Assembly: GCF_003044275.1 (NCBI RefSeq)
Contig: NZ_PZPL01000001.1
Span: 2,790,001-2,854,000 of the forward strand
From: Rathayibacter caricis DSM 15933
GTDB taxonomy: Bacteria; Actinomycetota; Actinomycetes; Actinomycetales; Microbacteriaceae
Direction of reading: 5' to 3'
DNA: 64,000 bases
How positions within the stretch are numbered: position 1 is the first letter of the stretch; every line of letters starts with the position of its first letter. Below the pieces are notes generated by a model. It searched no databases. It was given only the letters and a program-made list of their open reading frames with translations, and was not told the origin of the DNA. Positions 23,730-31,534 of this stretch are shown piece after piece. A program made the position numbers and the translations under genes.

Positions 23730-24242
23730 ATGACCACTCCCGCCCCCGCCCCGCTCCGGGACGCCCTGCTCGCCTGCCTCGCCGTGCCCCGCTGGGCCGA
23801 CGAGGTCGCCCACGGAGCGCCCTACGCCTCGACGGAGGAGCTCGCCGAGGCAGCTGACCGCGTCGCGCGCACGCTGACGACGGACGAGATCGACGCCGCC
23901 CTCGCCGACCACCCGCGGATCGGCGAGCGGCACGCCGCCTCGGGGCGCGCCTCCGCCTTCTCGGCCGCCGAGCAGGCCGCGAGCGCGTCGAGCGACGAGG
24001 ATCTCGCCGAGCGCCTGATCGCCGGCAACCGCGCCTACGAGGAGCGGTTCGACCGCGTGTTCCTGATCCGCGCGGCCGGGCGCTCGCGCGCCGAGATCGT
24101 CGCCGAGCTCGAACGGCGTCTCACCCTCGACGACGCCGTCGAGCGGGCGATCGTCGCCGATCAGCTCCGCGAGATCACGGTGCTGCGCGTGCGCGCCCTC
24201 GGCTCCGAGTCGGGGGCCGTCGTCGAGGAGGCCGCCCGATGA
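23730..24242 (+). CDS. uraD: 2-oxo-4-hydroxy-4-carboxy-5-ureidoimidazoline (OHCU) decarboxylase
   Basis: 170 residues. The signature DHPRIGER and the motif EERFDRVFLIRAAGRS identify UraD, the third step of urate oxidation, converting OHCU to (S)-allantoin. GAGGAGAGACC precedes ATG 23730. It overlaps uraH by 4 nt; products of the two genes act consecutively after uricase. Confidence 0.9.
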   Translation: MTTPAPAPLRDALLACLAVPRWADEVAHGAPYASTEELAEAADRVARTLTTDEIDAALADHPRIGERHAASGRASAFSAAEQAASASSDEDLAERLIAGNRAYEERFDRVFLIRAAGRSRAEIVAELERRLTLDDAVERAIVADQLREITVLRVRALGSESGAVVEEAAR

Positions 24243-24580
24243 GCGCGCACGCCAGTCACGTCACGACCCACGTGCTCGACGCCGTGCGGGGCCGACCGGC
24301 CGAGGGGGTGCCCGTCGTGCTCGAGGCACGCACCGACTCCGGCTGGCAGCGTCTCGCCGAGGCGCGCACCGACGCCGACGGGCGCGTCACCGCGTTCGGC
24401 CCGGAGTCGCTGCCCGCCGGTGTCTACCGCGTCGTCTTCGACACCGCCGCCTACTTCGGCGACGTCGAGTCGTTCTTCCCCGAGGTCGTCATCGCTTTCC
24501 GGCTCGCCGACGAGGGCGCGCACTACCACGTGCCGCTGCTGCTCAGCCCGTTCGCCTACTCGACGTACCGGGGGAGCTGA
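24239..24580 (+). CDS. uraH: 5-hydroxyisourate hydrolase
   Basis: 113-residue transthyretin-like protein. VTTHVLDAVRGRPA near the N-terminus, a central RTDADGRV, and the C-terminal YSTYRGS (the conserved YRGS tail) are diagnostic. It hydrolyses 5-hydroxyisourate from the uricase reaction to OHCU. ATGA overlap with uraD; pucR follows after 2 nt. Confidence 0.95.
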   Translation: MSAHASHVTTHVLDAVRGRPAEGVPVVLEARTDSGWQRLAEARTDADGRVTAFGPESLPAGVYRVVFDTAAYFGDVESFFPEVVIAFRLADEGAHYHVPLLLSPFAYSTYRGS

Positions 24581-24582
24581 GC

Positions 24583-26145
24583 GTGCAGCTCCAGGACGTC
24601 CTCGACGCTCCGCAGCTGCGGATCCGGGCCGTGTACACGACTCCCGAGGCGCTCGCGCTGCCCGTGAACTGGACCTTCACCACCGACCTGCTCGACCCGC
24701 GCCGCTACCTCGCCCGCGACCAGCTCGTGCTGACCGGCATGATGTGGCGCCGCACCCCCGAGGACAGCGACGTGTTCGTCTCGGCGGTCGCCGCCTCCGG
24801 GGCGGTGGCGCTGCTCGCGGGCGAGGGCCTCTACGGCTTCGTGCCCGACGACGTGATCGAGGCGTGCCGCGCGCACGGAGTCGCGCTCTTCGCGGTGCCG
24901 GCGGACGTCTCGTTCGCGTCGATCACGGCGCACCTCTCGAACGCCCTGGCGGGGGACCGGGTGGCCCGGCTCACGGCGGGGCTCGCCCGCCAGCGCCAGC
25001 TGCTGACCGACGTCTACCGCGGGCAGCTGCTCGACGAGCTGATCGCGCGGACGTCCAGCGAGCTCGGCCGGCCGGTCCGCGTCCTCACCGGGACCGGGCG
25101 CGCGGCCGCCGCCGCCGAGCCGCTCGGGCTGACCGAGATCGAGCGCGTGGTCCACGCCGGACTGACCGCGCGGCAGAACCCGGTCACGGTGCCGGACGCG
25201 CACGGCGGAACCCTGTCGGTCTTCGCCGTCACCGGCGCCGACGAGCACCGCGCCACGGCCTGGTTCGTCGTGGTCGCCGGCGACTGGAACGGCTGGCACC
25301 CGTCCCTGCTCGACGCCGTCACCGAGCTCACCGGAGTGGTGGGGCTCTACCGGCTGCAGCGCGACGCCGAGACGCTCGCCGACACCGCGCTCGCCGACCG
25401 GCTGCTCGAGCTCGTCGAGGAGGACAGCGAGCAGCCCGAGACGGCCGTCTACCTCCGTCAACTGGGGCTCGGTGGGGTCGGGCGCTGCGCCGTGATCGCC
25501 GCGGGCTTCGACGACGACTCCTCCGCGGATCTCGCCCGCCGGCTGCTGACCGACGCCGCCTCGCACCTGGGTCGGGCGGTCGTGGGCCGCGACGCGGAGG
25601 GGCGCGTGGTGGCGGTGCTGCCGGTCGACGCGACCGACGCGATCCCGACCGGAGCGGATCCGCTGGCCGTCGTGACCGCCGCCCTGCGGCGCGTGGGACC
25701 GGGACTCGACGGCCAGGTCCTGCGGGTCGGCACGAGTGCGGCGACGTCGCTCGCGGCACTGGGCGGAGCACTGCGCTCGGCGCGCTACGGGATGCTGCTG
25801 CCGGGCGTCCCCGGTGACGGCTCCCGCGTGCGCATCAACGACGCGGGCGAGGTGACCTCGGCGGTGCAGCTGCTGACCGCGGTGCCGGACCACCTGCGCA
25901 CCGTGTTCGTGGAGCTCGTGCTGGGCCGCCTGATCGAGCACGACGCGCGCTACAACTCCGCGCTCGTCGCGACCCTGGCGGCGTTCCTGGAGTCGGGCGG
26001 GTCGTGGGTGCGGACCGCGGAGCAGACACACCTGCACCTGAACACGGTGCGGTACCGGATCGCGCGGGTCGAGGAGCTGACGCAGCGGGACCTGTCGAAC
26101 ACGTCGGACCGGGCGGACCTGTTCCTGGCGCTCCAGCTGCGCTGA
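24583..26145 (+). CDS. pucR: PucR-family purine catabolism regulator
   Basis: 520 residues. The N-terminal PucR domain spans about 1-125 (QLQDVLDAPQLRIRAVYTT ... DVSFASITAHLSNAL). A central GGDEF-like region follows, and a C-terminal HTH_30 domain reads VRTAEQTHLHLNTVRYRIARVEELTQRDL near the end. In Bacillus PucR senses allantoin-type intermediates and activates purine degradation genes. Start GTG 24583 lies 2 nt after uraH. It converges on guanine deaminase across a repeat-filled 261-nt gap. Confidence 0.85.
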   Translation: MQLQDVLDAPQLRIRAVYTTPEALALPVNWTFTTDLLDPRRYLARDQLVLTGMMWRRTPEDSDVFVSAVAASGAVALLAGEGLYGFVPDDVIEACRAHGVALFAVPADVSFASITAHLSNALAGDRVARLTAGLARQRQLLTDVYRGQLLDELIARTSSELGRPVRVLTGTGRAAAAAEPLGLTEIERVVHAGLTARQNPVTVPDAHGGTLSVFAVTGADEHRATAWFVVVAGDWNGWHPSLLDAVTELTGVVGLYRLQRDAETLADTALADRLLELVEEDSEQPETAVYLRQLGLGGVGRCAVIAAGFDDDSSADLARRLLTDAASHLGRAVVGRDAEGRVVAVLPVDATDAIPTGADPLAVVTAALRRVGPGLDGQVLRVGTSAATSLAALGGALRSARYGMLLPGVPGDGSRVRINDAGEVTSAVQLLTAVPDHLRTVFVELVLGRLIEHDARYNSALVATLAAFLESGGSWVRTAEQTHLHLNTVRYRIARVEELTQRDLSNTSDRADLFLALQLR

Positions 26146-26170
26146 GGGCGCGTCTGCGGGTGCCCGCTGT

Positions 26171-26234
26171 GTGCGATTCGCAGGGGATCCGCGGGTCGCT
26201 GCGTGCGATTCGCAGGGGATCCGGGGGTCGCCCG
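26171..26234. repeat. Two 32-bp direct repeats with an 11-bp palindrome
   Basis: Units 26171-26202 and 26203-26234 each start with GTGCGATTCGCAGGGGATCC. TGCGATTCGCA within each is an odd palindrome, so two palindromes lie 32 bp (about three helical turns) apart between pucR and guaD. Confidence 0.65.
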
Positions 26235-26271
26235 ATGCCGTGATGCGGAGGAAGGCGCCTTCCCGCGCGGA

Positions 26272-26385
26272 ACACCTGCAGATCGCACAGACACCTGCAG
26301 ATCGCACAGATACCTGCAGATCGCGCGGATGCCTGCAGATGGTGCGGATGCCTGCAGATCGCGTGGATGCCTGCAGATCGTGCAA
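26272..26385. repeat. Tandem array of six 19-bp units containing CTGCAG
   Basis: Six adjacent 19-bp units (26272, 26291, 26310, 26329, 26348 and 26367) with core CCTGCAGATCG and a variable last third. Units 1 and 2 are identical and later ones drift. There is no spacer between units, so this is a minisatellite-like tandem repeat and not a CRISPR array. With the 32-bp pair it fills the gap between the convergent pucR and guaD genes. Confidence 0.85.
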
Positions 26386-26406
26386 ACGCCGCGGAGCGCG
26401 CCCGCG

Positions 26407-27816
26407 CTACTCCCGAACGTGCACCTCGCGACCCTGCACGTGCACCGCCGCGATCGCGGGCTCGCGGATCCCCATCAGCAGCGCGAAGAGCAGCTGCGCC
26501 GTCGCCGTCTCCTCGTCGTCCGCCCGGATCCCGTGCTCGAGCACGTCCGCCAACGGCTCCCAGCGCGCAGGCTCGATCCGGAGGAAGTCGGCGTCCTTGC
26601 CGACGTCGAGGTTGCCGAAGCGGTCCTCCATGTCGAGCGCGCGAGCTCCTGCGAGGGTCGCCGAGAACAGCAGCTCGGCCGGGTGCAGCGGCACCGACGC
26701 GTCGCCGGGCTCGGACAGGTGCACCTTGAACGCATCGTTCGCGACGCGCGGCAGGAGCCACTCGTCGCCGGCCCCCACGTCGCTCCCGAGCGCCACCGTC
26801 ACTCCGCTCGCGACGGTGCGCCGCCAGGGCATCGTGCCCGAGCCGAGGAACTGCTGCGACGTCGGGCAGTGCGCGATCGAGGTGCCCGTCTCGACCATCC
26901 GGTGCAGCTCCGCGTCCTGGCAGTGCACCGCGTGCGCGAGGATCGTGCGCCGACCCAGCAGCGACGAGCCGCCGCGCTCGGAGCCCGGGAGGAACAGCCC
27001 GTCGTAGGTGTCGAGGTAGCTGCGGGTGCCGAACGAGGCGAGCACCGCGGCGATCTCGCCGTCGCCCGGGCGGTCGTTCTCGTTCAGGTGCGTGTGCACG
27101 TACACCCCGCGGCCGCGCACGTCGTCGTACAGGTCGCCGAGGGCGCCGAGGGTCGTCGGAGTGACGGAGAGGGAGAACCGCGGCACGATCGCGACCTGCA
27201 GCAGCGCCGTCGCGGGATCGCCGGTGTCGACGGCGTGCCAGCGCTCGATCTCGTCGGCGACCAGGTCGATCGCCTCGGCCTCGCCGGTGAGCAGCGGCGC
27301 CGCGGAGTCGGGCCCGACGGTCTGCACGCCCCGTCCCGAGACCAGGCGCAGTCCCGCGTCCCGGCTGCGCTCGAAGAGGGCGTCCTGCGCGTGCGGGAAC
27401 GCGGATCCGAAGACCATCGCCGCGGTCGTGCCGGCGGCGATCCGGCGTCGGGTGAAGTCGCGGGCGATGCGGGCGGCGAACGCCTGATCGGCGAGCCGCG
27501 CCTCCGCCGGGAAGATCGTGCCGTCGAGCCACTCGAGCAGCTGCCCGCCGCCGTAGCCGTCGAGCGAGTAGGTCTGCGGGAAGTGCACGTGCGCGTCGAC
27601 GAAGCCGGGCACGAGGATCGCGGAGGAGTCGCCCGTCACCGGCAGGGCTCGGTACGCATCGGGCAGGTCGGCGTAGCGGCCGGTCCAGGCGATGACGCCC
27701 GCGTCGTCCACGACGAGCGCGCCGTCCGGGATCGACACGAGGGACGCGCGCGCCTGCTCGAGCGCGGGCCGGCCGGCGACGTGCAGGAGGTGCCCGCGGT
27801 GGACGGCGGCGGTCAC
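26407..27816 (-). CDS. guaD: Guanine deaminase
   Basis: 469-residue amidohydrolase-superfamily deaminase converting guanine to xanthine and ammonia. The family markers are VPGFVDAHVHFPQTYSLDGYGGGQLLEWLDGTIFPAEA, VHTHLNENDRP, ILAHAVHC and VALGSDVGAGDEWLL (metal-binding His and Asp residues), with the usual length. Start GTG 27816 overlaps the uricase stop by 4 nt, so guaD is the second gene of the uricase operon. Confidence 0.9.
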   Translation of the reverse strand: MTAAVHRGHLLHVAGRPALEQARASLVSIPDGALVVDDAGVIAWTGRYADLPDAYRALPVTGDSSAILVPGFVDAHVHFPQTYSLDGYGGGQLLEWLDGTIFPAEARLADQAFAARIARDFTRRRIAAGTTAAMVFGSAFPHAQDALFERSRDAGLRLVSGRGVQTVGPDSAAPLLTGEAEAIDLVADEIERWHAVDTGDPATALLQVAIVPRFSLSVTPTTLGALGDLYDDVRGRGVYVHTHLNENDRPGDGEIAAVLASFGTRSYLDTYDGLFLPGSERGGSSLLGRRTILAHAVHCQDAELHRMVETGTSIAHCPTSQQFLGSGTMPWRRTVASGVTVALGSDVGAGDEWLLPRVANDAFKVHLSEPGDASVPLHPAELLFSATLAGARALDMEDRFGNLDVGKDADFLRIEPARWEPLADVLEHGIRADDEETATAQLLFALLMGIREPAIAAVHVQGREVHVRE

Positions 27817-28733
27817 ACCAGTCCCGTGTAGGCGTACCAGGCCGGTCCGGCGTCCGGCGCGTCGTCGCGCACGACGCTCGCCTGGATGAGCCCGTACGGA
27901 CGGTCGTCGGCGTGGAAGACCTCGTTGTCGTTCGTCACTCCGAACGGCGAGAGGTCGTAGACGAAGTGGTGCTTGTTCGGGGCCGACAGGCGCATCTCGA
28001 CGATCTGCGGGAACTCCTCCAGCACAGCCTTGCCCATCTCGAACAGGGTCTGCTGCAGCGCGAGCGAGTGCACGGTGGCGAAGCGGCTGATCATCAGGGC
28101 CTTCACGCCGGAGTAGACCGCCTCCCAGTCCATCGCGGCGAGCTCGTCGGGAGTGAGCGCGAAGCGCCACTTCGCCACAAGCGACGTGGCCATCACCCGG
28201 TCGTTCGTCGGCTGCAGCACCGTGTACGGGTCGGTCAGGAACCCGTGGAACTCCGACCCCGTCGACTTGAGGATCGTGAGGTCCTTGAAGCCGCCGGTGA
28301 CCCAGATCCGCTGGTCCTCGCCGACGCCCTCGACGGTCACCGAGGCGGTGCGCACCTCCTGACCCTTCCTGACCCAGGTGTGGTCGTGCTCCTGCCCGTC
28401 GACGAGCACGCGCTCCCACGCGAACTCCTCGATCTCGACGCGCGCGCCGTGGACGGGCGCGTAGCCGTCGACGAAGTGCCGGGCGAGCTCGAGACCGTAG
28501 GCCTCGATCGAGCGCAGCCCCTTCTCCTTGGCGAAGGAGTAGGCGGTCTGCTTCTGCGTGTCGGTCGGCAGGACCGCGGACTGGTCGCCCTCGAGGTGCG
28601 CGGCCTCGAAGTCGCCGCGCAGCGCGGTCGAGACGTTGACGTCGTGGATCTCGTGGCGCGGGGAGTCGCGGTAGATCCTGACGACGCGGTTCTCGGCCTT
28701 CCCGTACTGGTGGTCTCCGAGGATGATCGACAT
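27813..28733 (-). CDS. uox: Urate oxidase (uricase)
   Basis: 306 residues, a cofactor-free tunnelling-fold enzyme oxidising urate to 5-hydroxyisourate with O2. The N-terminal GKAENRVVRIYRDSPRHEIHDV, VLPTDTQKQTAYSFAKEKG (catalytic Thr, and Lys at KAEN) and the C-terminal APNKHHFVYDLSPFGVTNDNEVFHADDRPYG match the uricase pattern. CAGGAG sits 6 nt before ATG 28733. The 196-nt upstream gap holds a GlnR-like box at 28907-28922 and a possible -10 AAGACT (28852-28857, minus strand). Confidence 0.95.
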   Translation of the reverse strand: MSIILGDHQYGKAENRVVRIYRDSPRHEIHDVNVSTALRGDFEAAHLEGDQSAVLPTDTQKQTAYSFAKEKGLRSIEAYGLELARHFVDGYAPVHGARVEIEEFAWERVLVDGQEHDHTWVRKGQEVRTASVTVEGVGEDQRIWVTGGFKDLTILKSTGSEFHGFLTDPYTVLQPTNDRVMATSLVAKWRFALTPDELAAMDWEAVYSGVKALMISRFATVHSLALQQTLFEMGKAVLEEFPQIVEMRLSAPNKHHFVYDLSPFGVTNDNEVFHADDRPYGLIQASVVRDDAPDAGPAWYAYTGLV

Positions 28734-28906
28734 GTCCGCTCCTGTTCGCGTTCGAGGGTGGGCGGCGGCGGGTGCCCGTCTGCCAGGATGCCGCTCCGGA
28801 GCCGGGTGCCGCTTCGTCGGAGCGTTCAGCATCACGCGCTCCTCGCGGCCCAGTCTTGTGCGATCCGCCCGGATCCCGCCCCGGACCCGCGGGCGTTCAC
28901 ACGCCC

Positions 28907-28922
28907 GAAACGCGACCGGAAC
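28907..28922 (-). promoter_or_regulatory. GlnR-like box upstream of uricase-guaD
   Basis: On the plus strand it reads GAAAC-GCGACC-GGAAC, one mismatch from a perfect pair and again with an 11-bp period. It lies about 50 bp upstream of a possible uricase -10 and directly behind the allB stop codon. The position would suit an activator of the minus-strand operon. Confidence 0.4.
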
Positions 28923-28929
28923 ACGGTGA

Positions 28930-30279
28930 TCAGGGGCGGTCGAGCAGACGGCCCACCGGCGCCTCCGCACCCGCGTCGATCCGCCGGCCGCCGACCCAGG
29001 TCCCGGCGACGGCTCCGCGCACCGTCCGTCCGTCGTAGGCCGACACCTTGTTCTTGTGCGCGAGGGCCTCGACGTCGACGCGCGACTGCGCCTCCGGATC
29101 GAACGCCACCAGATCGGCGTCGGCGCCCGCCCGCAGCAGGCCCTTCTGGCCGAGGCCCGCGAACGCCGCCGTTCCCGTCGACATCCACGCGACGACCTGC
29201 TCGAGCGGGATCCCGCGCTCGCGGGCTCCGGTCCAGACGGCGCGGAAGCTGAGCTCGAGTCCCGAGATGCCGCCCCAGGCGAGGCCGAAATCGCCGTCGT
29301 GCGCGAACTTCAGCTCCTTCGTGGCGGGGGAGTGGTCGGAGGCGATGATGTCGATCGTGCCGTCGAGCAGGCCCTTCCAGAGGAGTTCGCGGTTGCGCTC
29401 GTCCCGGATGGGCGGGCAGCACTTGTACTGCGTACCGCCGTCGGGGATCGTCTCGGCGTCGAAGGTCAGGTAGTGCGGGCAGGTCTCCGCGGTGATGCGC
29501 AGCCCCTCCGCCTTCGCCTCGCGCAGCAGCGGCAGAGCCTTCGCGGAGGAGAGGTGCAGGATGTGCGCGCGCCCGCCGGTCTCGCGGACCGCCTCGATCA
29601 CATGCAGGATCGCGCTGCTCTCGGAGGCGTCCGGGCGGGAGGCGACGAACGCGTCGTAGGAGGTGCCTCCGTCGTTCGTGTGCGCGTCCAGCTCGTCCGG
29701 GTCCTCGGCGTGCACGATCAGCAGTCCGTCGAACGCGGCGATCTCGTGCATCGCCTCGAAGAGCTGATCGGTCGAGAGGTGCGGGAACTCGTCCACTCCG
29801 CTGGGCGACAGGAAGGACTTGAAGCCGAAGACGCCGGCGTCGTGCAGCTCGCGGAGGGTGCCGAGGTTGCCGGGGACCGCCCCGCCCCAGAAGCCCACGT
29901 CGACCAGCGCCTGCGGACCGGCGGCGGCGCGCTTGGCCTCGAGGCCGGCGACGGTGGTCGTCGGCGGGATCGAGTTGAGCGGCATGTCCAGGATCGTGGT
30001 GACGCCCCCGGCGGCGGCGGCGCGGGTGGCGGAGGCGAACCCCTCCCACTCGGTGCGGCCCGGCTCGTTGACGTGCACGTGCGTATCGACGATCCCCGGG
30101 ATCAGCACCTGCCCGGCGGGCAGCTCGACGACCTCCCGCGCCTCCCAGGGCGCGTCGATCGCGCTGACCGCGACGATCAGCCCCTCGGCCACGGCCACGC
30201 TGGCGGGCTGGAACCCGTGCTCCGTCAGAACGGCGGAGGAGCGGATCACGAGGTCGAGGGAGGGGGAGTCCGAAGGCAT
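28930..30279 (-). CDS. allB: Allantoinase
   Basis: 449-residue cyclic amidohydrolase opening allantoin to allantoate. His-x-His in IPGIVDTHVHVNEPGRTEWEGF, the carboxylated lysine in FGFKSFLSPSG, VHAEDPDELD, ILHLSSAKAL, ETCPHYLTFDAETIPDG and IIASDHSPAT give the full metal site. The VHVNEPGR and CPHYL motifs separate it from dihydropyrimidinase and favour allantoinase. ATG 30279 is divergent from xdhC with a short shared promoter region. Confidence 0.92.
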   Translation of the reverse strand: MPSDSPSLDLVIRSSAVLTEHGFQPASVAVAEGLIVAVSAIDAPWEAREVVELPAGQVLIPGIVDTHVHVNEPGRTEWEGFASATRAAAAGGVTTILDMPLNSIPPTTTVAGLEAKRAAAGPQALVDVGFWGGAVPGNLGTLRELHDAGVFGFKSFLSPSGVDEFPHLSTDQLFEAMHEIAAFDGLLIVHAEDPDELDAHTNDGGTSYDAFVASRPDASESSAILHVIEAVRETGGRAHILHLSSAKALPLLREAKAEGLRITAETCPHYLTFDAETIPDGGTQYKCCPPIRDERNRELLWKGLLDGTIDIIASDHSPATKELKFAHDGDFGLAWGGISGLELSFRAVWTGARERGIPLEQVVAWMSTGTAAFAGLGQKGLLRAGADADLVAFDPEAQSRVDVEALAHKNKVSAYDGRTVRGAVAGTWVGGRRIDAGAEAPVGRLLDRP

Positions 30280-30380
30280 GGATCGACCTTATACTCGGCA
30301 TGTTTCGTGCGGACGAGCCCTCCCGGCCGACCCCGCGCCACGGCAGCGCCGCCTCCCACCCGCTGCCCGAGGAGGCCGCC

Positions 30381-31478
30381 ATGCTCGAGCTCGCCGTCCC
30401 GATCCTGCAGCGCGTCGACGCGGGTGAGCGGCTCGCGGTGGTGACCGTCACGCACGTGTTCGGCTCGGCTCCGCGCGCCCTCGGCTCGTCGATGGCGGTC
30501 GACGGGAGCGGAGCCGCGATCGGCTCGATCTCGGGCGGCTGCGTCGAGGCGCAGGCGTACGCCCTCGCGCAGGAGGTGCTCGGCACGGGGTCCGCAGCGA
30601 CCGAGCACTTCGGCTTCGACGACGAGGCCGCGTTCTCGGCCGGCCTCTCCTGCGGCGGGCAGTTGCGGGTCTTCGGCCACGCGATCGACGCCGGCTCCGG
30701 GGCCGTGCTCGCCGAGCTGCGGGCCGCCCGTGCCGGCCGCCCCGCCGCTCTGGCGATGATCGTCGGCGGGCCGGAGGAGCTCGTCGGCCTGGTGCTGACC
30801 GGCGCCACCCGCGCGCAGGACGTGGTCGGCCCCTCCCTCGACGAGGCCACCGTGCGCCGGATCCTCGCCGAACGCGACGCGCGGCTCCACTCCGGCCGCT
30901 CCGCCACGATCGAGATCGACTGCCGGGGCCGCGAGCTCGAGGTCGCGTTCGTCGTCAGCGCCGAGAAGCCGCGCCTGCTCGTCTTCGGCGCCGTCGACTT
31001 CTCGGCCGCCCTGTGCGCCGCGGGATCGCTGCTCGGCTACCGCGTCACCGTGTGCGACGCCCGCCCGGTGTTCGCGACGGCCGAGCGCTTCCCCGCCGCC
31101 GACGAGGTCGTCGTGGAGTGGCCCTCCGACTACCTCGCGCAGACGGCGGTGGACGAGCGGACGGTCGTCGCGGTGCTCACCCACGACGAGAAGTTCGACA
31201 TCCCTTTGCTCGAGCTCGCCCTGACGCTGCCCGTCGGCTACGTGGGCGCGATGGGGTCCCGCCGGACCCACGAGCGGCGACTGGCCCTCCTCCGCGAGGC
31301 GGGGGTGGCCGAGGAGGCGCTCGCGCGGCTGCACTCGCCGATCGGCCTCGACATCGGCGCTTCGACACCGGAGGAGACCGCGGTGTCGATCCTGGCCGAG
31401 GTGCTGGCGACGCGGGCAGGTGCGTCGGGGGCGCCGCTGCGCGCCGGCGCCGGTCCGATCCACGCCGCGACCGCCTGA
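30381..31478 (+). CDS. xdhC: XdhC/CoxI-family xanthine dehydrogenase maturation protein
   Basis: 365 residues. VFGSAPRALGSSMAVDGSGAAIGSISGGCVEAQ is the XdhC_CoxI N-terminal domain and GYVGAMGSRRTHERRLALL with LDIGASTPEETAVSILAEVLA the Rossmann-type C-terminal domain. XdhC binds the molybdenum cofactor, has it sulfurated and delivers it to xanthine dehydrogenase. ATG 30381 is chosen because GGAGG lies 5 nt upstream; another in-frame ATG at 30300 would add 27 unconserved residues. Confidence 0.85.
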   Translation: MLELAVPILQRVDAGERLAVVTVTHVFGSAPRALGSSMAVDGSGAAIGSISGGCVEAQAYALAQEVLGTGSAATEHFGFDDEAAFSAGLSCGGQLRVFGHAIDAGSGAVLAELRAARAGRPAALAMIVGGPEELVGLVLTGATRAQDVVGPSLDEATVRRILAERDARLHSGRSATIEIDCRGRELEVAFVVSAEKPRLLVFGAVDFSAALCAAGSLLGYRVTVCDARPVFATAERFPAADEVVVEWPSDYLAQTAVDERTVVAVLTHDEKFDIPLLELALTLPVGYVGAMGSRRTHERRLALLREAGVAEEALARLHSPIGLDIGASTPEETAVSILAEVLATRAGASGAPLRAGAGPIHAATA

Positions 31479-31496
31479 CCGGTCCTCCGACCGCGG

Positions 31497-31528
31497 GAAA
31501 CCGCCGCGAAACACTCCGCTGCCATGCT
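31497..31528 (+). promoter_or_regulatory. GlnR-like box and leaderless promoter of the 8-oxoguanine deaminase gene
   Basis: GAAAC-CGCCGC-GAAAC at 31497-31512, 10 nt, then CATGCT at 31523-31528 as -10, then 6 nt to the ATG at 31535. GGAGG directly abuts the ATG and is too close to work as a ribosome site, which again suggests a leaderless message. Confidence 0.55.
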
Positions 31529-31534
31529 CGGAGG

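Noticed and set aside
26272..26385. CRISPR array
   Set aside because: The 19-bp units are directly adjacent without spacers, drift in sequence, and no cas gene is present.
30279..30300. GlnR-like box in the allB/xdhC divergent promoter
   Set aside because: One half (GTTTC near 30302) is present, but the sequences 11 bp to either side do not fit GAAAC or GTNAC.
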